Below, one piece after another: positions 8,749 to 18,111 of a stretch of 64,000 bases of DNA (position 1 is the stretch's first letter; the number at the start of each line of letters is the position of its first letter). Under the pieces are notes generated by a model. That model worked only from the letters and a program-made list of their open reading frames with translations. It had not been told where the DNA came from and searched no databases. Source of the stretch: CAISDA01 sp050258555 (GTDB taxonomy: Bacteria; Bacteroidota; Ignavibacteria; UBA10030; UBA8401); the NCBI GenBank assembly GCA_050258555.1, contig JBLMZA010000119.1, forward strand, positions 36,616 through 100,615. The letters run 5' to 3'. The translations under genes and the position numbers were made by a program.

Positions 8749-9363
8749 TCAGTGAAGGGAAAAGCCGACGGCCGAGAGGTCGCTCATCATGAGCGTGGTG
8801 CGGAGATTGAAATCCCAGAGCGCGCTGATGAGCATGATCTGCGAGAAGTGCTTCAGGTCCGAAATGCGCAGATCCTCTTCCACGATCATGCCGCGGTCCA
8901 GAAGCGACTGGCGCATGGTTCCTTTCAACAGCGGTTCGGCAGGCGTGACCCATGCCCTGTCATTAAAGAACGCCACGTTCGAAAACGATGTGTCGGTGAT
9001 CCGCCCGTGCTTCACGATGAGGATCTCGTCGCAGTTGCCGCGGTGCTGCAGCGCCTCGGCAAACTGCGTGCGTTCTTCGAATTTGTACGGATAGGAGATG
9101 TCGTCCCGGCGCAACAGTCTGAGCGAGCGGATGGGCTGGCGGATATAGGCTTCCGTGGAAACCGAAAGGATGTCCCCGGCATAGATGACCCTGCAGCGCA
9201 CCGGTCCCGTGTGTCCGTTGGTCGGCGGTGTGATCGTGCGGATATCGAGCTCGTCCGTCGAACCGAAGAGGTCGCGGCGCGTCCGGTTGATCCGTGCATT
9301 GTGGTACTGCCAATTGCGCACCGCGCCGGCACTCACCATGATCGTTTCAAGCAGCCGCGTCAT
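8749..9363 (-). CDS. Class IV aminotransferase (PabC/IlvE-like fold)
   Basis: 204-aa PLP enzyme of fold type IV, shorter than IlvE (about 300). The N-terminus LLETIMVSAGAVRNWQYHNARI matches aminodeoxychorismate-lyase-like proteins. SYPYKFEERTQFAEAL holds the candidate Schiff-base lysine. DEILIVKHGRITDTSFSNVA followed by TPAEPLLKGTMRQSLLDRG is the cofactor-phosphate and domain signature. Most likely a 4-amino-4-deoxychorismate lyase (folate) or a related small aminotransferase; no pabA/B neighbour is present to decide. It converges on the DUF3857 gene with a 13-base gap. Confidence 0.85.
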   Translation of the reverse strand: MTRLLETIMVSAGAVRNWQYHNARINRTRRDLFGSTDELDIRTITPPTNGHTGPVRCRVIYAGDILSVSTEAYIRQPIRSLRLLRRDDISYPYKFEERTQFAEALQHRGNCDEILIVKHGRITDTSFSNVAFFNDRAWVTPAEPLLKGTMRQSLLDRGMIVEEDLRISDLKHFSQIMLISALWDFNLRTTLMMSDLSAVGFSLH

Positions 9364-9417
9364 TGCTGTGCTTCCTTCCCCATTCCCCCCTTCCCGGGCG
9401 CGCTTGGCGCCGCGCGA

Positions 9418-10119
9418 TCAGGCTTCCTGTGAAACAGGCTTCATGCATTCTTCCCCCTCGTTTCGGGAACTGTTGACGTAGGTGGAAACGGGATACGCCT
9501 TCATCAGCTCGGAGGGAAACGGGCGAAGCAGCGCCTTCAGCGATCCGGTGTCGTTGTTCTGCGGATCGAGCCAGGCGTCGAAATCCTGTTCCGCAAGGAT
9601 GACGGGCATGCGGTTGTGTATGCCGGCCATGAGCTCATTCGCATCGGTCGTGATCACGGCGAAGCTCGGCACTTCCGCCCCCTCCTTATCCTTCCAGATG
9701 GAATAGACCCCTGCCAGCATGAACGGCTTTTCATCCTTCATGCGTATGCACATCGGGATCTTTTCTTTGCCCACGCCTTTGGCCCACTCATAAAAGCCGT
9801 CGACCGGCACCAGGCAGCGTCTGGCCTTGAAGTAGGGTCCGAAGAGCTTGCTTGTCTCGATGCGGTCTGCTCTCGCATTGAAGGCGGGAAATGCGGTATC
9901 GGCCTTGCCGTTTTTCGACCAGTGCGGGATGATCCACCACTGCGCCTCGAGCGTCTGCAGCTCGCCGTGCCGGTTGACGATGACCGGCAGCTTCTGCATC
10001 GGCGCGGCGTTGTAGCGCGGCACCGTCAGGTAGGGAATGTTTCTGTCCGTGAGCGAGCGCATGAGCTCGAATGTCGCAAAGACCTTGCGCCCGCTGATGA
10101 TGATGTAGCGTCCGCACAT
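9418..10119 (-). CDS. SRAP-domain protein (YedK/HMCES family)
   Basis: 233 residues beginning MCGRYIIISG. After removal of Met, Cys2 forms a covalent thiazolidine link to abasic sites in single-stranded DNA, protecting stalled forks. Other family features are present: PRYNAAPMQKLPVI, the Asn of FNARADRIETSKLFGPYFK, ARRCLVPVDGFYEW with the catalytic Glu, FAVITTDANELMAGIHNRMP with the active-site His. Cytoplasmic. The tail is slightly extended and polar. It lies 54 bases upstream of the aminotransferase gene on the same strand; no functional link is evident. Confidence 0.93.
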   Translation of the reverse strand: MCGRYIIISGRKVFATFELMRSLTDRNIPYLTVPRYNAAPMQKLPVIVNRHGELQTLEAQWWIIPHWSKNGKADTAFPAFNARADRIETSKLFGPYFKARRCLVPVDGFYEWAKGVGKEKIPMCIRMKDEKPFMLAGVYSIWKDKEGAEVPSFAVITTDANELMAGIHNRMPVILAEQDFDAWLDPQNNDTGSLKALLRPFPSELMKAYPVSTYVNSSRNEGEECMKPVSQEA

Positions 10120-10149
10120 GAGTGGATCCCCGTTGTAATGGCCACAGAG

Positions 10150-12105
10150 TCAGTGCTGTGCCCGCAAGTGGCTGTGCCGGCGGCTGTAGGTGAAATAGAT
10201 GACAAGGCCGACGGCAAGCCAGACGAGGAAGCGCATCCAGTTCGTGAACCCGAGCTCGCTCATCAGATAGAAGCAGCTGATGAGTCCGAGCACCGGAATG
10301 AGCGAGAGCTTCTTTGTCCAGCACAGTACTGTAATAACACCCGTGACGATGAAAAAGAGCCAGAGCGGGATCTGGTGCTTGAACACGTCCCATCCGGTCA
10401 GATAGAGCTTGTCGGAAGAAAACGGCAGCGCGCGGATCGATGCGGAATACTGATCGCGCGCCATCGAGTCCAAGGTCGATTTGAGCCGCCGCTCGAGACC
10501 GGGCTCGGCCTGTGTTGCTGCGCCGGACTCGGCCGCGCCCGATGGCGCAAGCAGCATGCCCTGCGCGATGGACTGCGCGGCGATTTCCTGCTCGGAGGCG
10601 GTGAGACCGGCCAGGAATTCATCGGGCGCCTTCAGCTTGCGCGCGCGCAAAAAATCCGTGACGCCGTCCGTGTTGAAGAGCGCCGCGCCGGCAATCGATG
10701 CAATGGCAAGCGCAGGAATGATAAATTGCGAGTTGATGTAGGGCGTCTTGAACTTGCGCTCTGTTTTTGTGTCGCTCAACTGCAGCTTCAAGACGCCTCC
10801 GCAGACCAGCACGAAGGCGAAGAGTGTGCCGATGCTCGTGAGATCGGTAACCTCCGTCAGGTTCATGAAGAGCGCCGGAACGGCGACGACAAATCCCGTG
10901 AGGATGGTCGAGAAGGACGGCGTGCGGTACTTCGGATGGATGCGCGAGAAGACCTTGGGAAGCAATCCGTCGCGGCTCATGCTCATCCAGATGCGCGGCT
11001 GTCCGAGCTGGAAGACCAGAAGCACGCTTGCCATCGCCACCACGGCGCTCACGGCGATGATGCCCGAGATGTAATGCAGTCCCAGCTTCTCGAAGGCGTA
11101 GGCGAGAGGATCGCCGACATTGAGTTCGTTGTAGCGCACGATGCCGGTGAGCACGAGCGCGATCGCCACATAGAGCACGGTGCAGATGACGATGGAATAA
11201 AACATGCCGCGCGGCAGATCGCGCTGCGGATTGTTGCATTCCTCCGCCGTCGTCGAAATGGCGTCGAATCCGATATAGGCGAAGAAGACGGCCGAGACGC
11301 CCTTCATCACGCCGGCAATGCCGTTCGGGGCAAACGGATTCCAGTGGCGCGTATCGACGAAGAACGCTCCGACGGCGATCACGCCCAGGATCACGGCGAG
11401 CTTCACTGCCACCATCGCATTGCTTGCCTGCTTCGATTCCTTGATGCCGATATAGACGAGCCACGTGATGAACGCCGTGATCACAAGCGCCGGAAGATCG
11501 GCAATCAGGTGCACGCCGAAGAGGATCGGCGCATTCATCCAGGCAAGATACGCCGCCTGCATGGTTTCCGGCACCGCGCCGAAGGGCGTGCCCTGCGCCA
11601 GCATCGAGCTGACTTCCGTATAGCCGCGGTAGGCCGAAAGGAAATCCATCGTCCAGTATTCGGGAATGGAAAAGCCGATCGTCGAGAGCAGGCTCGTGAA
11701 GTAATCGGACCAGGAAATCGCCACGGCGATATTGCCGATGGCGTATTCCATCAGAAGATCCCAGCCGATGATCCAGGCAATAAGCTCGCCGAAGGCGACA
11801 TACGAGTATGTGTAGGCGCTGCCGGCCACGGGGATCATCGAGGCGAATTCGGCGTAGGCGAACGCCGAGAACGTGCAGGCGATCGCCGTGAAGATGAAGA
11901 GAAAGATCACCGCCGGACCGCCCGAATAACTCGCATTGCCGATGGTGCTGAAGATGCCCGCGCCGATGATGGCCGCGATGCCGAAGGCGGTGAGATCGCG
12001 CACCGTGAGGTTTTTCTTGAGCGCGCCGAATTCGCTTTCAAGACCGTCGGCATCGCGGAGGATCTGTGCGATATTTTTTTTCCGGAAGAGCTGGGATGTG
12101 GTCAT
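10150..12105 (-). CDS. APC-superfamily amino-acid permease (cationic amino-acid transporter type)
   Basis: 651-aa inner-membrane transporter with about 12-14 TM helices, starting MTTSQLFRKKNIAQIL. The first helices have the APC hallmark GIAAIIGAGIFSTIG, then PVAGSAYTYSYVAFGELIAW and FFAYIGFDAISTTAEECNNP, typical of the CAT/YfnA branch. A polar segment of about 100 residues (around 480-585) separates the helix after PYINSQFIIPALAIA from the last pair. This makes the protein longer than usual bacterial members (about 450-500). The open frame reaches 12204, but the SD-less upstream part is not family-like. Substrate not determinable. Confidence 0.9.
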   Translation of the reverse strand: MTTSQLFRKKNIAQILRDADGLESEFGALKKNLTVRDLTAFGIAAIIGAGIFSTIGNASYSGGPAVIFLFIFTAIACTFSAFAYAEFASMIPVAGSAYTYSYVAFGELIAWIIGWDLLMEYAIGNIAVAISWSDYFTSLLSTIGFSIPEYWTMDFLSAYRGYTEVSSMLAQGTPFGAVPETMQAAYLAWMNAPILFGVHLIADLPALVITAFITWLVYIGIKESKQASNAMVAVKLAVILGVIAVGAFFVDTRHWNPFAPNGIAGVMKGVSAVFFAYIGFDAISTTAEECNNPQRDLPRGMFYSIVICTVLYVAIALVLTGIVRYNELNVGDPLAYAFEKLGLHYISGIIAVSAVVAMASVLLVFQLGQPRIWMSMSRDGLLPKVFSRIHPKYRTPSFSTILTGFVVAVPALFMNLTEVTDLTSIGTLFAFVLVCGGVLKLQLSDTKTERKFKTPYINSQFIIPALAIASIAGAALFNTDGVTDFLRARKLKAPDEFLAGLTASEQEIAAQSIAQGMLLAPSGAAESGAATQAEPGLERRLKSTLDSMARDQYSASIRALPFSSDKLYLTGWDVFKHQIPLWLFFIVTGVITVLCWTKKLSLIPVLGLISCFYLMSELGFTNWMRFLVWLAVGLVIYFTYSRRHSHLRAQH

Positions 12106-12136
12106 CGGGATGGAATCCTGGAATGATGTGTGTGTA

Positions 12137-13708
12137 TCAGAAGGGGAATTCTTCGGGCACCGCTTTCTTTTCTTCGACCTTCTTCTGCACGGGCTTCTGC
12201 GCACGTCCGTGCACGGCGCTGGCCTGCACGAAGATCGCCTTGTTCGGCTTCACCGGACATGCATGTTCGCACGCGCCGCAGCCCACACAGAGCTCTTCGG
12301 TCATCTTGGGAAGGAAAAGCCCGTCGGTCTTCACCATCTGCACCGCCTTCGTGGGACAGTGTTCCGAACAGGCGCCGCAATCGGTCTTCTTCGTGATGAC
12401 GATGCAGTCCTCTTTGATGAATTTCGCACGCCCGAGCTGCGTCTCCTTCTTCTGCTGAAGCGGCAGCGGCATGAGCGCGCCCGTGGGACAGACCGAGGTG
12501 CAGGCCGTGCATTCATAGGCGCAGTAGGCGATCGAATAATCCATCTTCGGCTGCAGGATGCCCCGCACTCCATAGTCGAGAAACGAAGGCACGATCACCT
12601 GCGAGGGGCAGGCGCTCACGCACAGATAGCATGCAGTGCAGGCGCCGGTGAAACGCTCCGCGCTTTCCGAACCCGGAGGCGTCACGATGCCGCGCACGGT
12701 GTAGGGATGTGCGGAAGCCGCCGGCGCCGAAAAGGCGCGTGCGGCCGTGGCCGATGCGGCGACAGCAGCGAGCGTGGCCGACTGTCTGAGCATCTCGCGC
12801 CGCTTCGCATTGACCGTGCGCTTGGCATCCGGAGGCGGCGGAAGGTCCTTCTTCGCGGAATAGCGGAAGCGGTAGTGCACGCCCACGGCCGGACAGGCAT
12901 CGATGCAGTTGAAGCAGCTCACGCAGCGCGACGAGTCGAGCACGCGCTTCTTGTAATCGATGCACTCGGCCTTGCAGAGCTTCTCGCAGAGCGAACAGTC
13001 GCGGCACTCCTCGTTGTTGAAGTCAAGCTTGAAGAGCGAGACGCGCGACAGGAGCCCGAGCAGGGCGCCGGCCGGACACAGCAGATTGCAGAACATCCTG
13101 CCGTGATAATACGACATCCAGACCACGAGGCCCAGCATCGAGAGCGTGAGAACAAGCGCGCCGGATGAAACGGAATGAAACGGCACGGCATACACCAGAT
13201 ACAGATGCAGCCGCTCGAAGACCCACGCGATCGCATTGTTGGCTCCGACCGCGCCCGGACGGGCGAGCACATAGGCGATGCGGCCGAAGAAGCTGTAGGG
13301 ATCAAGCAGATCGACGAGCACGAGGCTTCCCGCCACGGCGCCGAGCGTGAGCACGGCGAGCACGGAATAATGGACGAGCGTGAACGCTTTCCGGAATTTG
13401 TACTTCCGCGGTCCCCGCGTTCTGCGCGACAGCGCGATCACCACATCCTGCAGCGTGCCCAGCGGGCAGATCGACGAGCAGTAGATCCGGCCCGCAAGCA
13501 GCGTCAGCACGACCACGGCGACGAGTCCCAGAGTCGGCACGCCGGTGCGCACAAGCGTCATGAGCGCGGGAATGAACTGCAGCGACACGGGAAACTCTGC
13601 CGCCGCAGTCCTCGTCACATTCGTGAAATCACAAAAAAGCAGAAGCAGGGCACAGAAAAAAACGACCGACACCCCAACACGGATCTTCTTCAGGTACTGA
13701 TACATCAT
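12137..13708 (-). CDS. NapH/CcoG-like membrane polyferredoxin
   Basis: 523 residues, starting MMYQYLKKIRVGVSVVFF. N-terminal membrane part with 5-6 helices containing two CxxxCP motifs (RIYCSSICPLGTLQD and MFCNLLCPAGALLGLLSR). It is followed by several 4Fe-4S modules: CRDCSLCEKLCKAEC, CVSCFNCIDACP, then after a second hydrophobic or Tat-like stretch CTACYLCVSACP, CTACTSVCPTG, CGACSEHCP and CVGCGACEHACP. It is likely an electron conduit at the inner membrane. It overlaps the upstream DUF362 gene by ATGA, so the two are co-translated and probably act together. Partner dehydrogenase unknown. Confidence 0.88.
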   Translation of the reverse strand: MMYQYLKKIRVGVSVVFFCALLLLFCDFTNVTRTAAAEFPVSLQFIPALMTLVRTGVPTLGLVAVVVLTLLAGRIYCSSICPLGTLQDVVIALSRRTRGPRKYKFRKAFTLVHYSVLAVLTLGAVAGSLVLVDLLDPYSFFGRIAYVLARPGAVGANNAIAWVFERLHLYLVYAVPFHSVSSGALVLTLSMLGLVVWMSYYHGRMFCNLLCPAGALLGLLSRVSLFKLDFNNEECRDCSLCEKLCKAECIDYKKRVLDSSRCVSCFNCIDACPAVGVHYRFRYSAKKDLPPPPDAKRTVNAKRREMLRQSATLAAVAASATAARAFSAPAASAHPYTVRGIVTPPGSESAERFTGACTACYLCVSACPSQVIVPSFLDYGVRGILQPKMDYSIAYCAYECTACTSVCPTGALMPLPLQQKKETQLGRAKFIKEDCIVITKKTDCGACSEHCPTKAVQMVKTDGLFLPKMTEELCVGCGACEHACPVKPNKAIFVQASAVHGRAQKPVQKKVEEKKAVPEEFPF

Positions 13709-14625
13709 AATGAAATGCGTTTGATATTGAGTGATTGCAGATCGATGCGCCCCAGTCCCTGCTCGGAGGCGATCTTGATGTGCCGGATATCGGCCGGCTC
13801 CCAGCCGAAGAGTTTCGTGGCCGCGGCATCGGAGGCCACCATGTCTGTCGAAACCAGGAGCGATTTCATCGTGACGATATCCTCCTGCGACACGCCGCGC
13901 GGACCGTTCTTCTTCATCACCGTATAGGCATCGACGATATTGAGCGTCGGTTTTTTGAATGCCGCCAGATCGGCGATGCACTGATGCAGATCGTTGCGGT
14001 GCATCTCGCCGCGGTCCCAGACGATGCCCATCAGGTTCTTCATCGTCACGGTGAGCTTTGCCGAGCCGTGGTTTTTCAGCACGGGCACGTTGATGAACAC
14101 ATCCGCATCGAGAATCAGCTCGTGCACCTTCGAGTTCGGCATGCGCTTCGTGTTCGAGAGCGTGACTTTCTGATAATAACTTTCGGTGTTGCCGGGGACG
14201 ACGCGCGCGCCGGCATCCCTGGCCGCGCGCTCGATGCCCGAATTCGCATAGCAGCCCTTCCAGTCATCGCAGGTATGGTCGAAGACCGTGACCTGCTTGG
14301 CGCCGGCCGCGAAGCAGTGCTTGATCACCTGCGCCACGAGCTTCGGATTCGTGTTGGCGCCGCGCTCCGGCGGCACATCCCATCCGATATTCGGCTTGAC
14401 CACCACTTTCGAGCCCTTGGGCACGAAATTTTTCATGCCTCCCATGGCCTCCATCGCCTTGTCGAGCATGAGATCGGGCTCGCCGCCCTTGACGGCCACG
14501 AGATCGTAGGCCGATTGCGCGGCCGCTGTTCCCGCGAATGCCTCGGCATAGCGCATCCATGCCGGCGCCGTGCCCGCAGCCAGCGCGGCGGCAATGCCGC
14601 GCTGAAAGAATTCTTTTCTGTTCAT
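13705..14625 (-). CDS. DUF362 domain protein, exported
   Basis: 306 residues. The start MNRKEFFQRGIAAALAAGTA resembles a Tat signal, but the twin arginine is Arg-Lys, so the route is uncertain. The DUF362 body is clear: KVVVKPNIGWDVPPE, VTVFDHTCDDW, FINVPVLKNHGSAKLTVTMKN, MGIVWDRGEMHRNDLHQCIADL. DUF362 proteins often pair with or carry ferredoxin domains. Here the partner is the polyferredoxin whose ATG overlaps this stop. The molecular function of the family is not settled. Confidence 0.88.
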   Translation of the reverse strand: MNRKEFFQRGIAAALAAGTAPAWMRYAEAFAGTAAAQSAYDLVAVKGGEPDLMLDKAMEAMGGMKNFVPKGSKVVVKPNIGWDVPPERGANTNPKLVAQVIKHCFAAGAKQVTVFDHTCDDWKGCYANSGIERAARDAGARVVPGNTESYYQKVTLSNTKRMPNSKVHELILDADVFINVPVLKNHGSAKLTVTMKNLMGIVWDRGEMHRNDLHQCIADLAAFKKPTLNIVDAYTVMKKNGPRGVSQEDIVTMKSLLVSTDMVASDAAATKLFGWEPADIRHIKIASEQGLGRIDLQSLNIKRISL

Positions 14626-14650
14626 GTTGGTAATTGTTTAGTTGTTATGT

Positions 14651-14706
14651 GGGGCGAAGCCGGAAATGATACGCGCCTGAAGCGCGTATGTGTGGTGCTT
14701 CTCCCC
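14651..14706. repeat. Dispersed imperfect hairpin repeat, copy 1
   Basis: Outer arms GGGGCGAAGC and GCTTCTCCCC enclose an inner stem ATACGCG/CGCGTAT. Nearly the same sequence (GGAAATGATACGCGC core) occurs at 33072-33125, and shorter forms at 54439 and 61290. It fills the gap between the tricorn stop and the DUF362 start and may act as a transcription attenuator or terminator. Confidence 0.65.
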
Positions 14707-17700
14707 TTATTTCACCGGATACGGCGGACGACCCGGGAATGTGAACGGATGCTTTTTGATATTCTCGAGCGCCGTCTCGATCGCCTTGTCCAGCTGGGGA
14801 TCGCGTCCGGCCATGACCGATGCCGGATCGTTGTCGATGAGGATCGTCGGATCGGCGCCGTGGTTTTCCACGATCCACTTGCCTTCCCTGTTGTAGAACG
14901 AATTATTCGACTGCTCGACGCGGCCGTTATCGATCGTCGTCTGTCCGTTGACGATGCCCACGAGTCCGCCCCAGGACGGCACACCGACCACTTCGCCGAG
15001 CTTGTTCGCCTTGAAGTCCTCGACGAACGCCTCTCCGTCCGAGCCGTTGTACTCGTTCGAGATGACGACGTAGTTCCCGTTGCCGGCGCTGCCGGGATAG
15101 CGGAAGGGCACCATGCCCTGAAGCACGTTGTAGGCGGTCATCGTGCGCTCGAGCTTGTCGATGAGGAAGTACTCGGTCCATCCTCCCGAGTTGCGGCGCA
15201 CGTCGATCAGCACGCCCTCCTTGTAGCGGAATGCGCGCCAGAACTTGTCGAATTCTCCGATGCCGCCTGCGCCCATCGCGTTGATGTGCATGTAGCCGAG
15301 CTTGCCGCCTGAGGCCTTGAGCACATAATTGATGTTGTCGGCAAGCCAGCGGTTGTAGCGCAGCGTGATCGAGTACGGGATCGGCTCGACGGTGTATGTG
15401 CGGCCGCCTTTTTCGGACGGCTTCCCGTTCACCGTGATGGCGACTTTCTTTCCCGCTGTCACCTGCAGCATTCTATTGTAATCCTCCGGTACGCGAAGCG
15501 GCCTGCCGTCGATCGCCGTGATGTAGTCGCCTTCCTTCACTTCGATATCCGGACGCACCAGCGGAGCCGTGAGGCTGCGGTTGTAGTCGGTGGGACCGTA
15601 GATCTTCGTGAGCTTGTAGTATCCCGTTTTCCTGTCGGCTGTGAGATCGGCGCCGAGCCATCCGGTGAAAACGGGCGAGCGCGGCACGCTCTGTTCGTTC
15701 ATGTCGCCGCCGCTGATGTATGTGTGCGACACGCAGAGTTCACCCACCATCTGCGACAGCGTCCAGTTGAGCTCCTCGCGCGATGAGAGCTGCGGAATGT
15801 ACGCCTTGTAGCGCTCGCCGATCGCCTTCCAGTCGCGGCCGTGCATATTCGGATCGTAGAAGAAGTCGCGGTACCATCGCCATGCATCGGTGAAGATCTG
15901 CGTCCACTCCGCCACCGGATCGACGGTGTATGTGAGTCCGGCCAGGTTCAGCCGTTCGCCCGCGCTCTTCGACGCGCAGGCTTTCTCGAGCGATGTCACG
16001 TAGAGATCGTTGTCCTTCTGGATCAGGAGCTGCTCGCCGTTCGAGGAGAGGCTGAAGTCCTTGATCTTCTCCGTGAGCACCGCCTCCTTCTTCTGCTCCA
16101 TATCGAAGATGTGCAGCGTCCATTTGGTCTCGCCTTTCGGCTTGAAGATCTCCTCGTATTCATCTTCCGTGAATTTCGGCACCGAGCACCAGGCCACTTT
16201 TCCGTTGCCCGCCTTGAGGAAGAAATAATTGCCGGCCGCAACCGGAAGCGGATACGTGCGGTCGATGATGCCGTCGAAATCGATCTCGACCGATTCGGCC
16301 TTCTCTTTTTTCACCGACGGCTTCTGCGGCGCCTTCTCGGTCGTATCAATCTGTGTGGCAAGCTTGTCGGCGAACGGCGGCGCCTGCCCTGCTTGCAGCT
16401 GCACAGCCATCACCTGCTGCGGCGTTGCCTCGACGTGATTGTCCTCATAGAAATCCATCTGCAGATCGAAGTTGCGGCTCGACACATAATAGAGATACTT
16501 GCCGTTGGCATCGAAGCTCGGATAGAGATTGTCGAAGAAATCCGACGACACGGCCGAGCGCTTGCCTGTCTCCGTGTTGTAGACGAAGATCTGGCTGTTG
16601 CGGTTTTCCTGCACGAGGCTGTAGCAGACCCAGCGGCTGTCCGGCGACCAGTTGTAGTCGCTGATCTCCCAGTAGAATTCGTCGTTCTTGAGCCGGTTCG
16701 ACTGGTCGATCTTCGTCAGCTTCTTCGAATCCACATCGAGCACGAAGATGGCGAATTCCCGGTTGCCGAAGAGGATCTTCTTGCCGTCGGGCGACCAGAC
16801 GAGATGATAGTTCGTGTTCTTCAGCTCCTTGGTGAGCGGCGTCCACTCGCCGCCGTCCTTCCTGCGCAGATAGAGCTGGTACTCGCCGGTCTTGTCGGAG
16901 AAGAATGCGATCCATTTTCCGTCGGGCGACAGTTGCGGATACATCTCGCGCGTGCCCGCGGATTTCGTGCAGTTCTCGGCCGATGCCTTTCCGGTTTCGA
17001 GCGTGAAGATATCGCCGCGCGCTTCCACCACGACGCTCCTGCCGTCGTTGCCCGGCTGCGCCGCATGGATGTACTCGCGGGCATTGATCGTGCGCGTGCG
17101 CAATTGCCACTTGTCAGTGGGGATCGAGACATCGATTTTTTTAACGGCGCCGGAGGAGAGATCCATCACATGCACATAGCCGTCGCGGATGAAGACGATG
17201 CGCCGTCCGTCGGTCGAGGGCCACATCACATCGACGTCGGCGTACTGCGTGACCTGCTCGATCTTCTTTGAGGAGAGCGTTTCCTTGTAGAGATTGGTGA
17301 TGCCGTTGGTGCGGTCCGAGACGAAATACATTTCGTCTCCTGAAATCCACATCGGATAGGCGTTCTTGCCCACATAGTCCGAGACGGGCGCAAACGCGTT
17401 TTTCTCGAAATCATACATCCAGATGTCTGTGTACTGTCCGCCCTTGTAGCGCTTCCAGTAATATTCTTCGTTGCCCTTGCGCACATAGAGCATCTTCTTT
17501 CCGTCGGGAGAGAAGCTGCAGAGTGTGCCGCGATCGATGGGCAGATGTTCGGGCGCGGAGCCCGACTTGCCGACGAAAAAGAGGTTCGGATCGCGCCCCA
17601 CGACGTTTTCCATCATCGAGCGGAAAATGATCCGTTCGCCGTCGCGCGTCCATCCGATCACCTGCGCGCCGCCGAAATTGTATGTCACACGCTCGGGCAC

Positions 17701-17991
17701 GCCGCCGTCCGAAGGCATGGTGTAGACGGCAGTCTGTCCGTCGTAGCTTGCCGTGAACGCGATCGTCTTTCCGTCCGGCGAAAACTTTGCATACGACTCG
17801 GTGCCGGGCGCCGTGGTCAATCGCACGGCCAATCCGCCGTTGGTGCCGACGCGCCAGAGATCGCCTTCATAGGCGAAGACGATATAGTCGCCGCTGATAT
17901 CGGGATTTTTCATGAACCGGCCTTCAAATGCCGCACGCGAAGCCGATGTGAGAAGAACGAAGACAGACAGGATGAGGAACCAACGTTTCAT
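14707..17991 (-). CDS. Tricorn-like protease (family S41)
   Basis: 1094 residues with signal peptide MKRWFLILSVFVLLTSASRA, so exported, unlike archaeal tricorn. The N-terminal half is a six- plus seven-bladed beta-propeller of WD40/TolB-type repeats (FSPDGKTIAFTASYDG, FSPDGKKMLYVRKG, LSPDGKWIAFFSDKTG). Then come a linker, a C1 domain, a PDZ domain (around ITAIDGRPLRVPEDY) and the S41 core. Active-site elements are intact: ELCVSHTYISGG (His), NEYNGSDGEAFVEDF (nucleophilic Ser) and WIVENHGADPT (Glu). It probably degrades oligopeptides in the periplasm. An upstream frame to 18051 lacks a signal and is not used. Confidence 0.93.
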   Translation of the reverse strand: MKRWFLILSVFVLLTSASRAAFEGRFMKNPDISGDYIVFAYEGDLWRVGTNGGLAVRLTTAPGTESYAKFSPDGKTIAFTASYDGQTAVYTMPSDGGVPERVTYNFGGAQVIGWTRDGERIIFRSMMENVVGRDPNLFFVGKSGSAPEHLPIDRGTLCSFSPDGKKMLYVRKGNEEYYWKRYKGGQYTDIWMYDFEKNAFAPVSDYVGKNAYPMWISGDEMYFVSDRTNGITNLYKETLSSKKIEQVTQYADVDVMWPSTDGRRIVFIRDGYVHVMDLSSGAVKKIDVSIPTDKWQLRTRTINAREYIHAAQPGNDGRSVVVEARGDIFTLETGKASAENCTKSAGTREMYPQLSPDGKWIAFFSDKTGEYQLYLRRKDGGEWTPLTKELKNTNYHLVWSPDGKKILFGNREFAIFVLDVDSKKLTKIDQSNRLKNDEFYWEISDYNWSPDSRWVCYSLVQENRNSQIFVYNTETGKRSAVSSDFFDNLYPSFDANGKYLYYVSSRNFDLQMDFYEDNHVEATPQQVMAVQLQAGQAPPFADKLATQIDTTEKAPQKPSVKKEKAESVEIDFDGIIDRTYPLPVAAGNYFFLKAGNGKVAWCSVPKFTEDEYEEIFKPKGETKWTLHIFDMEQKKEAVLTEKIKDFSLSSNGEQLLIQKDNDLYVTSLEKACASKSAGERLNLAGLTYTVDPVAEWTQIFTDAWRWYRDFFYDPNMHGRDWKAIGERYKAYIPQLSSREELNWTLSQMVGELCVSHTYISGGDMNEQSVPRSPVFTGWLGADLTADRKTGYYKLTKIYGPTDYNRSLTAPLVRPDIEVKEGDYITAIDGRPLRVPEDYNRMLQVTAGKKVAITVNGKPSEKGGRTYTVEPIPYSITLRYNRWLADNINYVLKASGGKLGYMHINAMGAGGIGEFDKFWRAFRYKEGVLIDVRRNSGGWTEYFLIDKLERTMTAYNVLQGMVPFRYPGSAGNGNYVVISNEYNGSDGEAFVEDFKANKLGEVVGVPSWGGLVGIVNGQTTIDNGRVEQSNNSFYNREGKWIVENHGADPTILIDNDPASVMAGRDPQLDKAIETALENIKKHPFTFPGRPPYPVK

Positions 17992-18111
17992 GGATCTTCT
18001 GGCAATTATGATGGAAAAAATGGCAGGATGTGTTTGCAACCCTGCACGCATTGCTGCGTAACGATACCGCGTAATGTAACAACATTTTTTTTTAATCGCA
18101 CGGGTTTCGCG

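Noticed and set aside
9616..12126. An 836-codon open frame on the plus strand
   Set aside because: It lies opposite the amino-acid permease gene; its His/Arg/Asp-rich translation is that of an antisense frame and matches no family. The permease frame has clear APC motifs and membrane helices.
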